Below the pieces are notes generated by a model. The model had not been told where the DNA came from, did no database searches, and saw only the letters and a program-made list of their open reading frames with translations. Made by a program: the position numbers and the translations under genes. From Spirochaetales bacterium (GTDB taxonomy: Bacteria; Spirochaetota; Spirochaetia; DSM-27196; SKKC01), in the NCBI GenBank assembly GCA_007126865.1, contig SLAN01000315.1, forward strand, positions 1 through 13,034: 13,034 bases of DNA. Direction: 5' to 3'. Shown in pieces: positions 1 to 8,046 of this stretch. Positions within the stretch are counted from its first letter, which is position 1, and each line of letters begins with the position of its first letter.

Positions 1-66
1 CAGTTCGGTCAGCTCGCCGGGCTCATAACCCGGAGGTCGCAGGTTCAAATCCTGCCCCCGCTACCA
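1..66 (+). tRNA. Initiator tRNA-Met (CAT), 5' end cut by window edge
   Basis: The visible part runs from the D arm to the encoded CCA at 64-66. The anticodon loop CTCATAA is closed by GGG/CCC, the three consecutive G:C pairs typical of initiator tRNA. The T arm is GCAGG-TTCAAAT-CCTGC, followed by the 3' acceptor strand CCCCGCT and ACCA. The missing 5' strand cannot be checked for the usual 1:72 mismatch. tRNA 3' ends are common integration targets, and the downstream sequence (direct repeats, then a defence operon) fits that use. Confidence 0.93.
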
Positions 67-92
67 CGAAAAGGCCCTTCGGGGCCTTTTCG
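67..92 (+). terminator. Perfect hairpin terminator after the tRNA
   Basis: An 11-bp perfect stem, CGAAAAGGCCC pairing with GGGCCTTTTCG, is closed by a TTCG tetraloop and begins directly after the CCA. The A-rich and T-rich ends make it a likely rho-independent terminator that could act in both directions. Confidence 0.88.
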
Positions 93-98
93 CATTTC

Positions 99-118
99 AT
101 GGGTGCCCTATGGGTGCC
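99..118 (+). repeat. Two direct repeats ATGGGTGCC, possible integrase arm sites
   Basis: ATGGGTGCC occurs at 99-107 and again at 110-118, an 11-base period of about one helical turn, immediately after the tRNA terminator. Short tandem repeats of this sort beside a tRNA 3' end are typical arm-type binding sites of tyrosine integrases. No integrase gene is present in the window, so the assignment is an inference from position and spacing. Confidence 0.5.
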
Positions 119-312
119 GTAGTCCCGTGGCCAGGCGACCGTTGTCCGCGGTGGCCCCGGAAGCCGACTGCGTACCGTCCCGATCTATCGTGGACGTGCT
201 GGCTCCGGTTCCTGTGTGATGGTGGCCTCGCCAGCTGTGCGACACCATGGGCCGGTCAGGCTTGGCTTGCTCAATGTGATCGATGCCGAGGTGGCTGTCG
301 GGCTGGTTGAGT

Positions 313-327
313 CCCGCCCCGGGCGGG
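313..327. repeat. GC-rich inverted repeat
   Basis: CCCGCCC and GGGCGGG flank a single C and can fold into a 6-bp stem with a 3-base loop. There is no T-tract, so it is not a classical terminator. It could be a protein-binding palindrome or chance in GC-rich DNA. Confidence 0.35.
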
Positions 328-520
328 CGACTTCGCCATGTGGCGGAGTCGAGGCCCCACTCGATGCAGCTTCAGGGTCCGAGGGGGTCTGCCGATGGGG
401 AGGGCGTGGGAAGGCGTGCGGTGGTCGCGGCCAGGGGCATGTGGAACGCCAACCGAGCAGCCCTGGCTGTTGATGGATGCAGACGTTAGGGCCGGAGGTT
501 CTGGAATGCGTTTCCGCTGC

Positions 521-550
521 TTGACAGCGACCACAGGTGACCTCCAAACC
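521..550 (+). promoter_or_regulatory. Weak promoter candidate upstream of the operon
   Basis: TTGACA at 521-526 is a perfect sigma-70-type -35 hexamer. At 17-18 bases spacing the downstream hexamer is only CCAAAC/CAAACC, a poor -10. If used, transcription would begin roughly 180 bases before the first gene, leaving a long leader. No better promoter was seen by eye in the gap. Confidence 0.22.
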
Positions 551-719
551 CAGGGACTTGATCATCGTCGTCCGCGAAAGCCGCATTGGGGGGCCTGAGT
601 CACAGTTGCGAGTCAGTCTTCGGTCGTCCGCTCGCGGCCTGGCCTCTCGCCACCTCCTGCGCGTCAGTAGCCTCGCGATCGGACAGTCTTCGAGTTCCCG
701 CAGGTGCACGGACCACGGG

Positions 720-725
720 GGAAGG
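720..725 (+). promoter_or_regulatory. Ribosome-binding site deciding the Z1 gene start
   Basis: GGAAGG at 720-725, within a longer purine run, lies 7 bases before ATG 733. It supports that start over the longer in-frame ATG at 586, whose extra 49 residues look like read-through of the non-coding leader. Confidence 0.6.
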
Positions 726-732
726 GCATTGC

Positions 733-3471
733 ATGACGGTGGAAACGGGGTATCCCTCACTCAGTGAGAGGGAGCGGCAGATCTTCGATCAGATCGAGGA
801 CGGGCGTCGCCGCGGACGGTCAACCGAAGAGGTCGTGCGTGGCATGAAGATGCTCATCAACGACCAGGAGATCCTGATCGAGATCGACCGTGTCCGTGGC
901 CAGATTTTGGCGCTCGGAAGGCAAAATCAGCTGCTTCGGATCCCCGGCGGGATGGAGTCCCTGGCTTACCGAGCGACCGCGGGTGAAGCGCGTAGACATC
1001 ACTGGTACACGGGACCGCAACAGAACGACGCCGTCTGGCCGGCCTATCGAAGACTCCTGCTTGAGGGCGGCCTTCCCGCTGCTGCGGTTAACGACCTTGA
1101 CCAAGCAACCACAAAGATCGTTGCGTACATGGCGCCGCCGGAAGTCCATGGCTTGCAGAAGAAGGGACTGGTCCTCGGCTACGTCCAGAGCGGCAAGACC
1201 GCGAACTTCACCGGTGTCATCGCCAAAGCCGCCGACGCCGGTTACCGGCTCTTCATCGTGCTTTCTGGCATCCACAACGCATTGCGGCAGCAGACTCAAC
1301 GACGTCTCGATGCCCAGCTTGTCCAACCGACGAGGGAGCGCTGGCATCCGCTGACGGACGAGTCGAGTGACTTCGGTCACAGCGCCCACGGCGATGCCGT
1401 GCTCAACAGCCCGGGTATTCGCTCCTTGGCGGTCGTCAAGAAGAACCCGGCACGGCTGCGGCGTCTCGTGGGATGGCTGGAGTGCATCCCGGAGGACATT
1501 CGTCGTCGCTGTCCTGCCGTCATCATCGATGATGAGTCCGACCAGGCGTCTCCAAACACTGCGAGGGCCGACTGGGACCGAACCACGATCAACAAACTGC
1601 TTGTGGACCTGCGCAGACTGCTACCGACATCGACGTATGTCGCCTACACCGCGACACCGTTCGCCAACATCTTCATTGATCCCACCGACGAGGAAGACCT
1701 CTATCCGGAGGACTTCATCGTCAACCTCCCCCGTCCCGCCACCTACTTCGGCGCAGAGACGCTGTTCGGCCGTTCACCACTCGACCAAGGCGACGAGCCG
1801 GACGACGGGCTGGACATGATCCGCGTGATCTCGGATGACGAGGCGAAGACCCTGCGACCACCGAGCAGTGCTGTTGAGCGGGACGGCTTCACCCCCCCGG
1901 TGACCAAGTCACTTGCGGACGCCATCCGCTGGTTCCTCCTCGCGACGGCTACACGCCTCGCTAGGGGCCAGACACACATCCACTCCTCGATGCTGATCCA
2001 CACCACCCAGTACAGCTTGGTGCACCTCCGCCATCGCGAGCAGATCGAAGCCTTCGTACGCGAGATCCGCCCGTCGACCGAAGAACCGTCGACCTATCGG
2101 GAGTTCCAGCGACTCTGGGAGGAGGAGAGCGGCAGGGTCCCTCGCGCGGCTGAGTCGGAAGCCATCTCCTGGAACGCCGTTGCCGACGCCCTCCCCGGGG
2201 TATGTGATGCTGTCGACGTCGTCGCCGACAACTACCTCTCCGAGGATCGGCTGTCGTACTCCGATCATGATGAAGGTCGTGTGGTGATCGCCGTCGGTGG
2301 CAACACACTCTCGCGCGGCCTGACGCTGGAAGGCCTCGTGGTCTCATATTTCGTTCGTTCCGCCAGTGCCTACGACACGCTGCTCCAGATGGGGCGCTGG
2401 TTCGGCTATCGCCAGGGCTACGAGGACCTCCCGCGGGTCTGGATGACCGAGGAACTGGCCGATGCGTTCGGCCATCTCGCGACCGTCGAGGCCGAGATCC
2501 GCTCGGAGATCGAACGGTACGAACACGAGGACGTCACACCCGAGAGCTATGCAGTACGGGTACGGACGCATCCGGCTCTACTCATCACCTCAAGGTTGAA
2601 GCAACAGCATGTGCAGCGGATCCGGGCCTCATATGCGGGTCGACGTCTGCAGACCTTCGCCTTCTCCCACCTGGACCGCGAGGTGATCGACAGGAATCTC
2701 GCCGCAGCGCTCGACCTCGTCAGCGGCGCGCTCTCAGAATCTGTCGAGCCCGAAGCCAGGGATACAGGACGCTTCCTGCTGCGAGAGGTCGACGTCGAAC
2801 TCATCCGGCGGTTCCTCGAGACCTACTCGTTCCACGAGTCGCACCTGGATATGCGCAACGATCTGATCATCGACTACATCAATCGACGTGTCGAACGTGC
2901 GGATGAACTGCGTATGTGGAACCTTGGGATCCTCGGAAGCGGCCGTCGTCCGCACGTGGTCGGGGACCGCACGGTGGATCTGGGTGATCTGGAACTCGGG
3001 CTTCCCAAGCCCGTGCCGCTGATCAACCGCGCCCCACTGAAGAAGAGCGGAGGCGGGGACGCGAACATCAAGTCCCTGATGTCGAAGCCCGACCGAGTCT
3101 TCGATCTCGACATTTCCCGAGCGGCTGCGACCAAGATGAGTGAGCGGGACCTGGTGGCAGCCAGGCCTGCGGGAGAGGGCCTGTTGCTGCTCTATCCCAT
3201 CTCCAAGGACTCCGAACCCATGGGCGTCAGCCGCGCTGCTGGGTCTCGCGTCCCGCTCGCTGCCGCCGGCCACCTAGTGGGAGTGGCCCTCGTGTTCCCA
3301 GACGTGGCCGATGAGTGGAAGACCTCTCCTGACGAAGCCGAGTACGTGTCCGTTGAACTGCCCGGCGTCGCCGACCATATCGAGGAGGACGACATAGAGG
3401 CCGAGGCGCTCGATACGGAGGCCGAATACTCCGACGACGGCCGCGTGGCGGACGGTGGCGGTCATGTCTGA
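733..3471 (+). CDS. Z1 domain superfamily II helicase-like protein
   Basis: This 912-aa protein is the likely DNA-translocating or cutting motor of the system. It carries the Z1 domain (PF10593), known from restriction-modification neighbourhoods with GHKL ATPases. Visible motifs in order: a charged helical N-terminus (1-100); Walker A-like GYVQSGKT at 149-156; a Walker B-like acidic motif DDESD at 266-270; TATPFAN at 306-312, matching helicase motif III; GGNTLSRGLTLEGL from 522; and QMGRWFGYR at 552-560, matching motifs V and VI with the arginine finger. The C-terminal 45 residues are strongly acidic and may contact a partner. ATG 733 is chosen for its ribosome-binding site; an in-frame ATG at 586 adds 49 unlikely residues. 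It is the first gene of the operon and overlaps the next by 8 bases. The family is clear; whether the protein itself cuts DNA or only remodels it is not visible. Confidence 0.93.
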   Translation: MTVETGYPSLSERERQIFDQIEDGRRRGRSTEEVVRGMKMLINDQEILIEIDRVRGQILALGRQNQLLRIPGGMESLAYRATAGEARRHHWYTGPQQNDAVWPAYRRLLLEGGLPAAAVNDLDQATTKIVAYMAPPEVHGLQKKGLVLGYVQSGKTANFTGVIAKAADAGYRLFIVLSGIHNALRQQTQRRLDAQLVQPTRERWHPLTDESSDFGHSAHGDAVLNSPGIRSLAVVKKNPARLRRLVGWLECIPEDIRRRCPAVIIDDESDQASPNTARADWDRTTINKLLVDLRRLLPTSTYVAYTATPFANIFIDPTDEEDLYPEDFIVNLPRPATYFGAETLFGRSPLDQGDEPDDGLDMIRVISDDEAKTLRPPSSAVERDGFTPPVTKSLADAIRWFLLATATRLARGQTHIHSSMLIHTTQYSLVHLRHREQIEAFVREIRPSTEEPSTYREFQRLWEEESGRVPRAAESEAISWNAVADALPGVCDAVDVVADNYLSEDRLSYSDHDEGRVVIAVGGNTLSRGLTLEGLVVSYFVRSASAYDTLLQMGRWFGYRQGYEDLPRVWMTEELADAFGHLATVEAEIRSEIERYEHEDVTPESYAVRVRTHPALLITSRLKQQHVQRIRASYAGRRLQTFAFSHLDREVIDRNLAAALDLVSGALSESVEPEARDTGRFLLREVDVELIRRFLETYSFHESHLDMRNDLIIDYINRRVERADELRMWNLGILGSGRRPHVVGDRTVDLGDLELGLPKPVPLINRAPLKKSGGGDANIKSLMSKPDRVFDLDISRAAATKMSERDLVAARPAGEGLLLLYPISKDSEPMGVSRAAGSRVPLAAAGHLVGVALVFPDVADEWKTSPDEAEYVSVELPGVADHIEEDDIEAEALDTEAEYSDDGRVADGGGHV

Positions 3472-4435
3472 ACTCAGGTCGCATTGGGCGGAACTGGAGG
3501 CTGGACACCTCTCGCAAGCACACCTGGCCGTGCGGCAAGTTGGATCCGCGCCGGCGGGACCCGTCTTCGTGGCTGTGGACGGGGCAGGTGCCCGACACCT
3601 CCTCGTGCCGGCGGCAACAGGGGATGCGGTACCCGTCGACCGACGTTCCCGCGGCGTCGTTCTGATCGGTCAAGAACTCGAGTTCGACGGCGCCGCCACC
3701 CGCTTCGCAGATCTGGTGTGTGTCGATGGCGATCTCGCCGAGGTCTTCGTTCGCCTGTCGGAGGATGTTGCCGAGCGGGTGGGAAGGGCAGCTGCGAACG
3801 GTCCCGGCGTCGTCCAGGATGTACTGGCGGAGTGGCGCCAACTCCTGTCGCGGGCGAGCAAACTCGGCTCGGCAGCCTCTGTCGGGCTCATCGGAGAGCT
3901 CGAGGTTCTTCGCGCCGGTCTCCTCGCAGCGGGCCCCTCGGCCCTGGATACATGGAAGGGGCCACTTGGGGCCGCGCATGACTTCGTCACTGACAAGTGG
4001 GCAATAGAGGTGAAGACGTCGACCGCTCGCGAAGGACGGCTCTGCGAAATCCACGGGTTGGAGCAGCTCGAGCCCCTAGCGTCCGGACGGCTCCTGCTCG
4101 CCTGGGTCGCCCTGCGTGAGGACCCAGGCGGCCTCACGCTCTACGAGCGGGTTGAACGGGTTCTCGACTCGGGCGCTCCGCGGCAGCGGCTCCTCGAGCT
4201 ACTCGGCGAGCTTGGATACGCGCATGATCCCCGCGCACTGCCCGAGGAACGGTGGGTTACGCGGGAGCAGCTCTGGTTCGAGGTCGACGCGGCCTTCCCG
4301 AAGATCACTGCGGCCTCCTTTGCCGGCGGCCCGCCTCCCGGGGTGCAGCGCCTTCGCTACATCGTCGACCTTGCAGCTGGACCCGAGCCGCTCGCTGAGG
4401 AGTCAGCCACGGCGCTCCTATCGGAGATGGCATGA
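3464..4435 (+). CDS. PD-(D/E)XK motif protein (DUF4420 type)
   Basis: This 323-aa protein is a candidate nuclease subunit of the restriction arm. The catalytic pattern is readable: Glu145 in GELEVL, Asp173 in HDFV, and Glu182-Val-Lys184 in AIEVKT, matching the E...D...ExK layout of PD-(D/E)XK nucleases. The glycine-rich lead-in before Glu145 and the spacing agree with the DUF4420 family (PF14390), usually around 300 aa and regularly found beside Z1 proteins. The start is ATG 3464, overlapping the Z1 gene by 8 bases; a GTG at 3455 would add only three residues. It ends in ATGA shared with the next start, so translation is probably coupled. The sequence does not show which site it cuts or whether it needs the Z1 motor. 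Confidence 0.88.
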   Translation: MSELRSHWAELEAGHLSQAHLAVRQVGSAPAGPVFVAVDGAGARHLLVPAATGDAVPVDRRSRGVVLIGQELEFDGAATRFADLVCVDGDLAEVFVRLSEDVAERVGRAAANGPGVVQDVLAEWRQLLSRASKLGSAASVGLIGELEVLRAGLLAAGPSALDTWKGPLGAAHDFVTDKWAIEVKTSTAREGRLCEIHGLEQLEPLASGRLLLAWVALREDPGGLTLYERVERVLDSGAPRQRLLELLGELGYAHDPRALPEERWVTREQLWFEVDAAFPKITAASFAGGPPPGVQRLRYIVDLAAGPEPLAEESATALLSEMA

Positions 4436-6327
4436 CCGTCCTCGACTGGTATCCCGCCCGATACGAGGCGCACGGCTCGACGGCCGGGGAGGGGGCGACT
4501 CGGCTACTGGGTCGCCCCAGGCTCGACCCGCTAACCGTGCTGATGCGTGAGACCCTGCAGAACGCATGGGATGCCCGACGAGACGACACAGTGGACTTCC
4601 GAGTCGAACTGCGAACGCTCAACCGATCACAGCACGACGCGTTGCGTAAGCGGGTCTTCGTTGAGGGCGCAGAACACGTGCTCTGCGATCCGTACGAGAC
4701 AGGAGAGCCAGAGAACCTCTACGGCGGATTGCAGCAGGCCCTCGAACGAGACGAACTACGGGTACTCGAGATTGGCGACCGGAGGACCGTTGGCCTCGGT
4801 GGCCCCCTGCGAGCCGACCTCGATCCCGAACCGGGCGAGCCGACTGACTTCATCGACTTCGTCTTCAACCTCGGGGCACCTAGAAGCACTCGGCTGGGCG
4901 GCGGTACCTACGGCTTCGGCAAGACCATCTCCTACATCACGAGTAGTGCGAGGACCGTGCTCATCGGGACGAGAACCGGTAACGGTGACGGCCCGCAGCA
5001 CCGCTTCATCGCGTCAGCGATTGGGCACCACTGGGCGCAGCAGGGACGTCGCTACACGGGGCGCCACTGGTGGGGCCGGTTGCATGACGACCGGATTGGC
5101 CCCGTGATCGATGATGAGGCACTCGACTTGATGGGCGAACTCGCTTTGCCGCCCTTCAACTCGAACGGCACGTCGCTGATGATCCTCGACCCTGATCTAC
5201 AGGGCAGAGACCCTCATGCCACCGTGGAACGCCTCGTGGAGGCATTCGTGTGGCATCTGTGGCCGAAACTCATCGCACCTCCTGAGCACGACCGCGAACC
5301 GGTCCAGCCCGAGTTTCTCGTCGACGGTAAGCGGGTCGCGTTGCCCGATCCTCGAGAGGTGCCGGGGCTCTCCCCCTTCGTCGAGGCTCTGCAGGCTGTG
5401 CGGCACCATGATTCAGGACGGGCGATCGCGAGCAATAGCTTCGTGCCGCCCGTGATCCGAACGATCGATTACGGCGTCCAACGGCGCCCCCTCGGTACCC
5501 TTGGGCTGATCAAGTCGCCTGCACCTTGGCGACCCGACGGGCAACAGCAGGAACCCGACGTCAGACCCTTTGCCGGCCCAGCACACCACGTCGTTCTGAT
5601 GCGGCAGGCGGAACTCGTTGTCGAGTACCTCGAGGGTCCTGAATCGCCGATCCCGGGCTACGAATGGGCGGGGGTGTTCCGATCGCTGCCGGCTGCAGAC
5701 GACGATTTCGCAGCAGCGGAACCGCCGGCACACGATTCTTGGGAGTGGCAGTCTGTCGCTGATGCGACAGCGAAGTCGCATGTCAGGACCGCGCACCGAA
5801 AGATCAGCTCGGAGATGCGCACCTTCGCCAACCCAGTCGGCGGTGAGGGAGCACCGGCATCCGGCGAGAGCGTGGCCGGCCTCGCCGACCGCCTGAGATC
5901 GCTGATGCCGGGCTTGGACGCCACGGCTCCTTCGCCGAGATCCGGCCCGAGCAGCAATGGACGAGCACCCAGCTCGGCGATGAAGGTGAACCTCGTGCGG
6001 GCCAAGCCCTTCTACGATGGTGAGCACGTCGTCCGTGTCGAGGCCGAGATCTCGGCGTCCACCGGCGGTCCCGTCCAGCTGTCCATCAGGGCCGGAGTGC
6101 AGACCGACACCGGAATCGAGACCGAACCGCCCATCGGTGCCGCGGCGCCGCGTGTCAGATCGGTATCGGTCGCGGGCCGCCATCTGCGACCCGACGAAAA
6201 CGGGACTTGGCCGCTAGATGTCCCGGACGGCGGGTGCACCGCGGAGATCGAGGTCGCATCGACTGAGCCAGTAGCCGTCCGGGTCGCCGCATCCGCAAAA
6301 CGTGAAGCCATCCGGGCGGGGGACTGA
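4432..6327 (+). CDS. GHKL-type ATPase (first of two, paraMORC-like)
   Basis: This 631-aa protein has the Bergerat ATP-binding fold of the gyrase/Hsp90/MutL superfamily. Motif I is RETLQNAWDA, with Glu40 as likely general base, Asn44 as magnesium ligand and Asp47. The adenine-binding motif is around Asp116 (IGDRRTVGLGG), and the ATP lid is LGGGTYGFGK at 155-164 with Lys164. The middle and C-terminal regions match no domain I know; residues from about 520 onward look beta-rich. Related ATPases form ATP-gated clamps that restructure DNA or protein complexes. In the neighbourhoods described for MORC relatives they accompany helicases and nucleases, so a clamp or regulator in restriction is inferred. 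It overlaps the previous gene by ATGA and the next by one base (TGATG). Confidence 0.82.
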   Translation: MTVLDWYPARYEAHGSTAGEGATRLLGRPRLDPLTVLMRETLQNAWDARRDDTVDFRVELRTLNRSQHDALRKRVFVEGAEHVLCDPYETGEPENLYGGLQQALERDELRVLEIGDRRTVGLGGPLRADLDPEPGEPTDFIDFVFNLGAPRSTRLGGGTYGFGKTISYITSSARTVLIGTRTGNGDGPQHRFIASAIGHHWAQQGRRYTGRHWWGRLHDDRIGPVIDDEALDLMGELALPPFNSNGTSLMILDPDLQGRDPHATVERLVEAFVWHLWPKLIAPPEHDREPVQPEFLVDGKRVALPDPREVPGLSPFVEALQAVRHHDSGRAIASNSFVPPVIRTIDYGVQRRPLGTLGLIKSPAPWRPDGQQQEPDVRPFAGPAHHVVLMRQAELVVEYLEGPESPIPGYEWAGVFRSLPAADDDFAAAEPPAHDSWEWQSVADATAKSHVRTAHRKISSEMRTFANPVGGEGAPASGESVAGLADRLRSLMPGLDATAPSPRSGPSSNGRAPSSAMKVNLVRAKPFYDGEHVVRVEAEISASTGGPVQLSIRAGVQTDTGIETEPPIGAAAPRVRSVSVAGRHLRPDENGTWPLDVPDGGCTAEIEVASTEPVAVRVAASAKREAIRAGD

Positions 6328-7217
6328 TGTCGACGATCACTGCGTACCCCTACCTCACCGCACCGGAGGAGGTCTGGTCTCCGGGACCCTGGTTCTACTC
6401 GCTCGGCGAAGGGCCCCGAACCCACCTCGCCCACGACTTCATCAACGGTTGGGACTATCAGGCGCAGCTCGAACTCGCCTGTGAGGTGGCCATCGATGTC
6501 GGTGCCTTGCGGAGCTCCGTCCGGATATCGCGCGGGCACGATCTGGATCTCATCGTGCTCGTTGACTGTCCCGCGTTTCGGGAGCGGTGGGTCGGTTTCC
6601 GGGCTCCATTGACGGACTCGGGCGAGCAGGTCATCTCGTGCGGCGTCTCGCTGCCACCGGCCAGCATCGCCGAGCGAATCAGCCTCGAACGCCAAGTCGT
6701 CCTTCGCGGAGAACACCCGGCTCCGCCTCCGCTGCCGTCGCGCAAGGGTTCGATCCTGCTGCGCGATGCCCGGAGCCGGAGCGTGGCCGTCGAGGGCGAC
6801 GGAGGACGCTTCCCCGTGGAGCTGGTGGATCTCAGCGCAATGGGCTACCCGGACGCACTGTGGATGCTCGATGTCGACACGTCGGATGCCGATCGGGCGT
6901 TTCTCGCTGCCGTCCGCCTGTACGTGAACTCCTCCCATGATGCCAAGAGCGACCTGCTCGAGGCGGGAACGCCCCGTGGCAGGGACCTGGTCTCAGCTAT
7001 GGGTTGGGACGTTCTACGGCAGCTCGTCGTCCGGTCGGCGATCTCCGGGCTCGACGTCCGACCGGACCAGGAGGAAGGCACCCTTGGGGCGGTTGTCTGG
7101 TCACTGCTCCACAACCGGCTCGGCTACGACCAACTCGCTGACATCGTCGCGGCTCTCGAGACCACAGCCGAGGACCTCGAGTCCCGCTTCCAGAGCGCAG
7201 CGGGGTTGTTCACTTGA
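6327..7217 (+). CDS. Unrecognised operon protein, 296 aa
   Basis: I do not recognise this protein. The ATG shares its A with the stop of the preceding GHKL ATPase gene (TGATG), so translation is probably coupled and a stable partnership with that ATPase is a reasonable inference. There is no signal peptide, membrane segment, cysteine cluster or nucleotide-binding loop. The first half reads as alternating beta strands, with a tryptophan-rich start (WSPGPWFYSLG near residue 17). The last third, after a stretch containing LDVDTSDADRAFLAAVRLYV, looks mainly helical. It could be a structural adaptor, or supply the transducer-like part that the neighbouring ATPase seems to lack. Confidence 0.7.
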   Translation: MSTITAYPYLTAPEEVWSPGPWFYSLGEGPRTHLAHDFINGWDYQAQLELACEVAIDVGALRSSVRISRGHDLDLIVLVDCPAFRERWVGFRAPLTDSGEQVISCGVSLPPASIAERISLERQVVLRGEHPAPPPLPSRKGSILLRDARSRSVAVEGDGGRFPVELVDLSAMGYPDALWMLDVDTSDADRAFLAAVRLYVNSSHDAKSDLLEAGTPRGRDLVSAMGWDVLRQLVVRSAISGLDVRPDQEEGTLGAVVWSLLHNRLGYDQLADIVAALETTAEDLESRFQSAAGLFT

Positions 7218-7942
7218 GTGCTTACCTCTATCCCCGCCTGCCGCGCCCTGCCGCCCGCCAGCTGCTCAAGGTGCAGGAGGGGCTCAGCCTTTCTGAGCTT
7301 CGCTCCGCGGCTCGGACAAGCCATCCGGCCGCGGCTCCCGCGCCCACGGGGGGGCGTCCGGCACCCGACGACGTGTTGGAGAAGGTCGCAAGCAGCGTCC
7401 GCCATGCATGCGGCGAACAGTGGCCTGCAGAGGCGTCACGGGCGCAGGGGGCGACACTCGATCGCGCTGTCGGTAGGGCGCTGATCGACAACCTGCAGAT
7501 CATCAGGCCCGACGCCGCGAACGAAGGCGTGTGGAGCTTCCTGTCGCTGGTGCTGCTTCCCGACATCGCGGTGCTTCGCTTCCCAGACAGAGCTGAGTCC
7601 CGCCTGCTGGGTGGGCCTCGCAATGTATTCCGACGGCCCTGGGAACGGCGCGTCGTCCTCGGCGACCTAGCGGACCGTTCTGGCAACAACGGGCAGGCGC
7701 TCGGCGAGGACGAACTCGTCAACATATTCGAGCGGTCGCGGCTGGCGCGATCACACGAGCTCGCCCGCGCGCTCGCCGAGAACATCCTCTCGGTCGACGT
7801 GGGGAACCGAAGCGAGTACGCACGCGAACTCACGAAGCACGTCAAGCGTCAACTCGGCGCATTCAACGTCGACGTGCTCGATCCATCGGCCGTACGCTCC
7901 CTCGTCGCTGAAGCTGGCTCACGGGTAACGGCGGGACCGTGA
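7214..7942 (+). CDS. DUF6339-like protein of the restriction operon
   Basis: This 242-aa protein most resembles the uncharacterised DUF6339 family, which I associate from memory with Z1/PD-(D/E)XK/methyltransferase operons; the assignment is moderate. Visible points are a variable N-terminal third, a central block DNLQIIRPDAANEGVWSFL followed by an LLPDIAVLRFP strand, an RNVFRRPWERR basic patch, and a helical C-terminus. No catalytic motif is evident. The start is TTG 7214, overlapping the previous stop by four bases (TTGA). The end overlaps the upstream GTG candidate of the methyltransferase by four bases. The basic patch would suit DNA or partner binding, but that is a guess. Confidence 0.72.
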   Translation: MSAYLYPRLPRPAARQLLKVQEGLSLSELRSAARTSHPAAAPAPTGGRPAPDDVLEKVASSVRHACGEQWPAEASRAQGATLDRAVGRALIDNLQIIRPDAANEGVWSFLSLVLLPDIAVLRFPDRAESRLLGGPRNVFRRPWERRVVLGDLADRSGNNGQALGEDELVNIFERSRLARSHELARALAENILSVDVGNRSEYARELTKHVKRQLGAFNVDVLDPSAVRSLVAEAGSRVTAGP

Positions 7943-8014
7943 GCGATGACAGGCAACAACAGGACCTTGATGCGACGTCGGGCCGGGGGCGTCTTCGATC
8001 CGCGCACAGCCGTC

Positions 8015-8020
8015 CATACT
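8015..8020 (+). promoter_or_regulatory. Possible -10 box of an internal promoter for the methyltransferase
   Basis: CATACT agrees with four of six positions of TATAAT and lies 12 bases before a consensus ribosome-binding site. No good -35 is seen. If active it would give the methyltransferase a short private leader. Confidence 0.2.
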
Positions 8021-8031
8021 CGGAGAGTCAC

Positions 8032-8038
8032 AAGGAGG
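8032..8038 (+). promoter_or_regulatory. Consensus ribosome-binding site for the methyltransferase
   Basis: AAGGAGG is a perfect Shine-Dalgarno sequence, 8 bases before the in-frame GTG at 8047 and the strongest such site I saw in this operon. It argues that translation begins at 8047 rather than at the GTG at 7939 that overlaps the preceding stop. Confidence 0.72.
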
Positions 8039-8046
8039 TCCGTAGG

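Larger units (their letters stand above)
119..732. other. Long intergenic stretch without a convincing gene
   Basis: Open frames exist on both strands, but they are proline/arginine-rich translations of GC-rich DNA with no recognisable motif and no good ribosome-binding site. The stretch contains a CCCGCCC/GGGCGGG inverted repeat at 313-327 and a perfect TTGACA hexamer at 521-526. It may hold decayed recombination-end sequence of the island plus the promoter and leader of the operon, but neither can be shown. Confidence 0.6.

Noticed and set aside
586..732. Upstream in-frame ATG giving a 961-aa Z1 protein
   Set aside because: The extra 49 residues look like translated leader, and the ATG at 733 has a clear ribosome-binding site.
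185..760. Long minus-strand open frame in the gap before the operon
   Set aside because: Its translation is proline/arginine/serine-rich without motifs, it has no ribosome-binding site, and it overlaps the first gene's start. It is the kind of chance frame expected in GC-rich DNA.
7943..8046. Small separate gene between the DUF6339-like gene and the methyltransferase
   Set aside because: The space is about 100 bases and has no independent start with a ribosome-binding site. It is leader or N-terminal extension of the methyltransferase.
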